Source of the DNA: Pedobacter montanisoli
GTDB taxonomy: Bacteria; Bacteroidota; Bacteroidia; Sphingobacteriales; Sphingobacteriaceae
Assembly: GCF_022809115.1 (NCBI RefSeq)
Contig: NZ_JALGBH010000001.1
Span: 1,671,117 to 1,735,116 of the forward strand
Length of the DNA: 64,000 nt
Direction of reading: 5' to 3'
The position numbers and the translations under genes were made by a program. The first letter of the stretch is position 1; each line of letters opens with the position of its first letter. The notes under the pieces were generated by a model. It saw nothing but the letters and a program-made list of their open reading frames with translations, did no database searches and was not told the DNA's origin. This document shows, piece after piece, positions 63,793 through 64,000 of the stretch.

Positions 63793-63969
63793 CACTCCGC
63801 TTACGGAGGTAAGGGACGCAGGTTGAAGAGCTAATAGAGATACTTAAGGGGAGTTTTGGAGAGGGATGTAGATGGAGTGGCAGAGAAAAAAAACTTCAAA
63901 ATATTTTCAGAAATATTTTGCGGAAGCCGAAAAGATTTCTACCTTTGCACTCCGCTTACGGAGGTAAGG
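63775..63969 (+). repeat. Direct repeat of promoter start regions
   Basis: Two 40-bp copies (63775-63814 and 63930-63969) differ at one base; each runs from AAAAGATTTCTAC across the -7 box to GGAGGTAAGG. The copies are the cores of promoters 1 and 2. Confidence 0.8.
63917..63947 (+). promoter_or_regulatory. Strong promoter 2 (consensus -33/-7)
   Basis: TTTG (63917-63920), 19-bp spacer, TACCTTTG (63940-63947), followed by the same GCACTCCGCTTACGGAGGTAAGG initial region. It is 155 bp downstream of promoter 1. Confidence 0.8.
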
Positions 63970-64000
63970 ACAGAGGGCAGGCGATGGAGAAGGGAGGTTG

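Larger units (their letters stand above)
63412..64000. other. Promoter-bearing region at window end
   Basis: 589 bp without a gene. Contains a TAGCCC-TTCG-GGGCTA hairpin (63468-63483), an AT palindrome (63569-63592) and the two tandem promoters below. The last ~230 bp look like the upstream part of an rRNA operon. Confidence 0.65.

Noticed and set aside
1..64000. tRNA, CRISPR, prophage, transposase or riboswitch
   Set aside because: I looked for cloverleaf-like segments, regularly spaced repeats, integrase or capsid genes and known aptamer patterns; none was convincing in this window.

Overview
The window is chromosomal DNA from a Bacteroidota bacterium, most likely of the family Sphingobacteriaceae (Pedobacter-like). 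The evidence is the low G+C content, promoters of the Bacteroidota type (TTTG or TTG at -33, TAnnTTTG at -7), a SusC/SusD pair with FecI/FecR-type regulators, the gliding gene gldC, a protease with a type IX secretion C-terminal domain, a Bacteroidota-only DUF4290 gene next to murA, and Bacteroidota-type intergenic repeats. I see no prophage, insertion sequence, CRISPR array, tRNA or rRNA gene. Almost all DNA is explained by ordinary chromosomal genes with short spacers.

Layout. 1-9 kb: truncated murA, DUF4290, a UvrD/PcrA helicase, a pair of bacterial PH-domain membrane proteins, a DUF493 protein and the Hsp70 HscA. 9-18 kb: a secreted subtilisin with a T9SS tail, a TlpA-like lipoprotein, a glycosyltransferase, MiaE, a GNAT acetyltransferase, a methyltransferase, and a divergent pair of a thioredoxin-reductase-like enzyme and a Fur-family regulator that share one operator-like dyad. 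18-25 kb: DUF3810, dihydroorotase, a DEAD-box helicase, GldC, Maf, a Spy-like periplasmic protein, KdsC, IscX and ferredoxin. 25-32.4 kb: cytochrome c maturation (ccmB, ccmC, ccmD-like, ccmE, ccmF/ccsA) interrupted by glutamate dehydrogenase. 32.5-42 kb: an LtaS-like sulfatase, YbbR, CoaE, an MBL-fold nuclease, a ZIP transporter, PAP2, GlmM and a cysteine desulfurase. 42-48.7 kb: DUF983, an AraC regulator, a probable short RNA, a HipA-like kinase with DUF3037, a Nudix hydrolase, two TPM proteins and LemA. 48.9-61.2 kb: one long + strand locus of ECF sigma, anti-sigma, SusC, SusD, an M14 metallopeptidase and an S9 peptidase, which looks like a peptide-uptake system rather than a glycan one. 61.4-64 kb: a FAD enzyme, a CoA-binding protein, and two tandem consensus promoters pointing out of the window, as expected in front of an rRNA operon.

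Most notable points: the Fur-family operator covering two interleaved divergent promoters (17.59-17.64 kb); a promoter-hairpin-T-run unit that looks like a ~60-nt RNA in front of the HipA-like kinase/DUF3037 pair (44.35-44.42 kb); a CcmE with CxxxY in place of HxxxY; a MurA with Asp at the fosfomycin-target Cys; several genes whose -7 box sits only 4-5 nt before the ATG, suggesting leaderless mRNAs; a perfect 22-bp palindrome abutting the ECF sigma start codon; and arrays of a degenerate 7-bp repeat in opposite orientation between pyrC and the DEAD-box gene. All functional statements come from reading the sequence and family knowledge; no database search was run.
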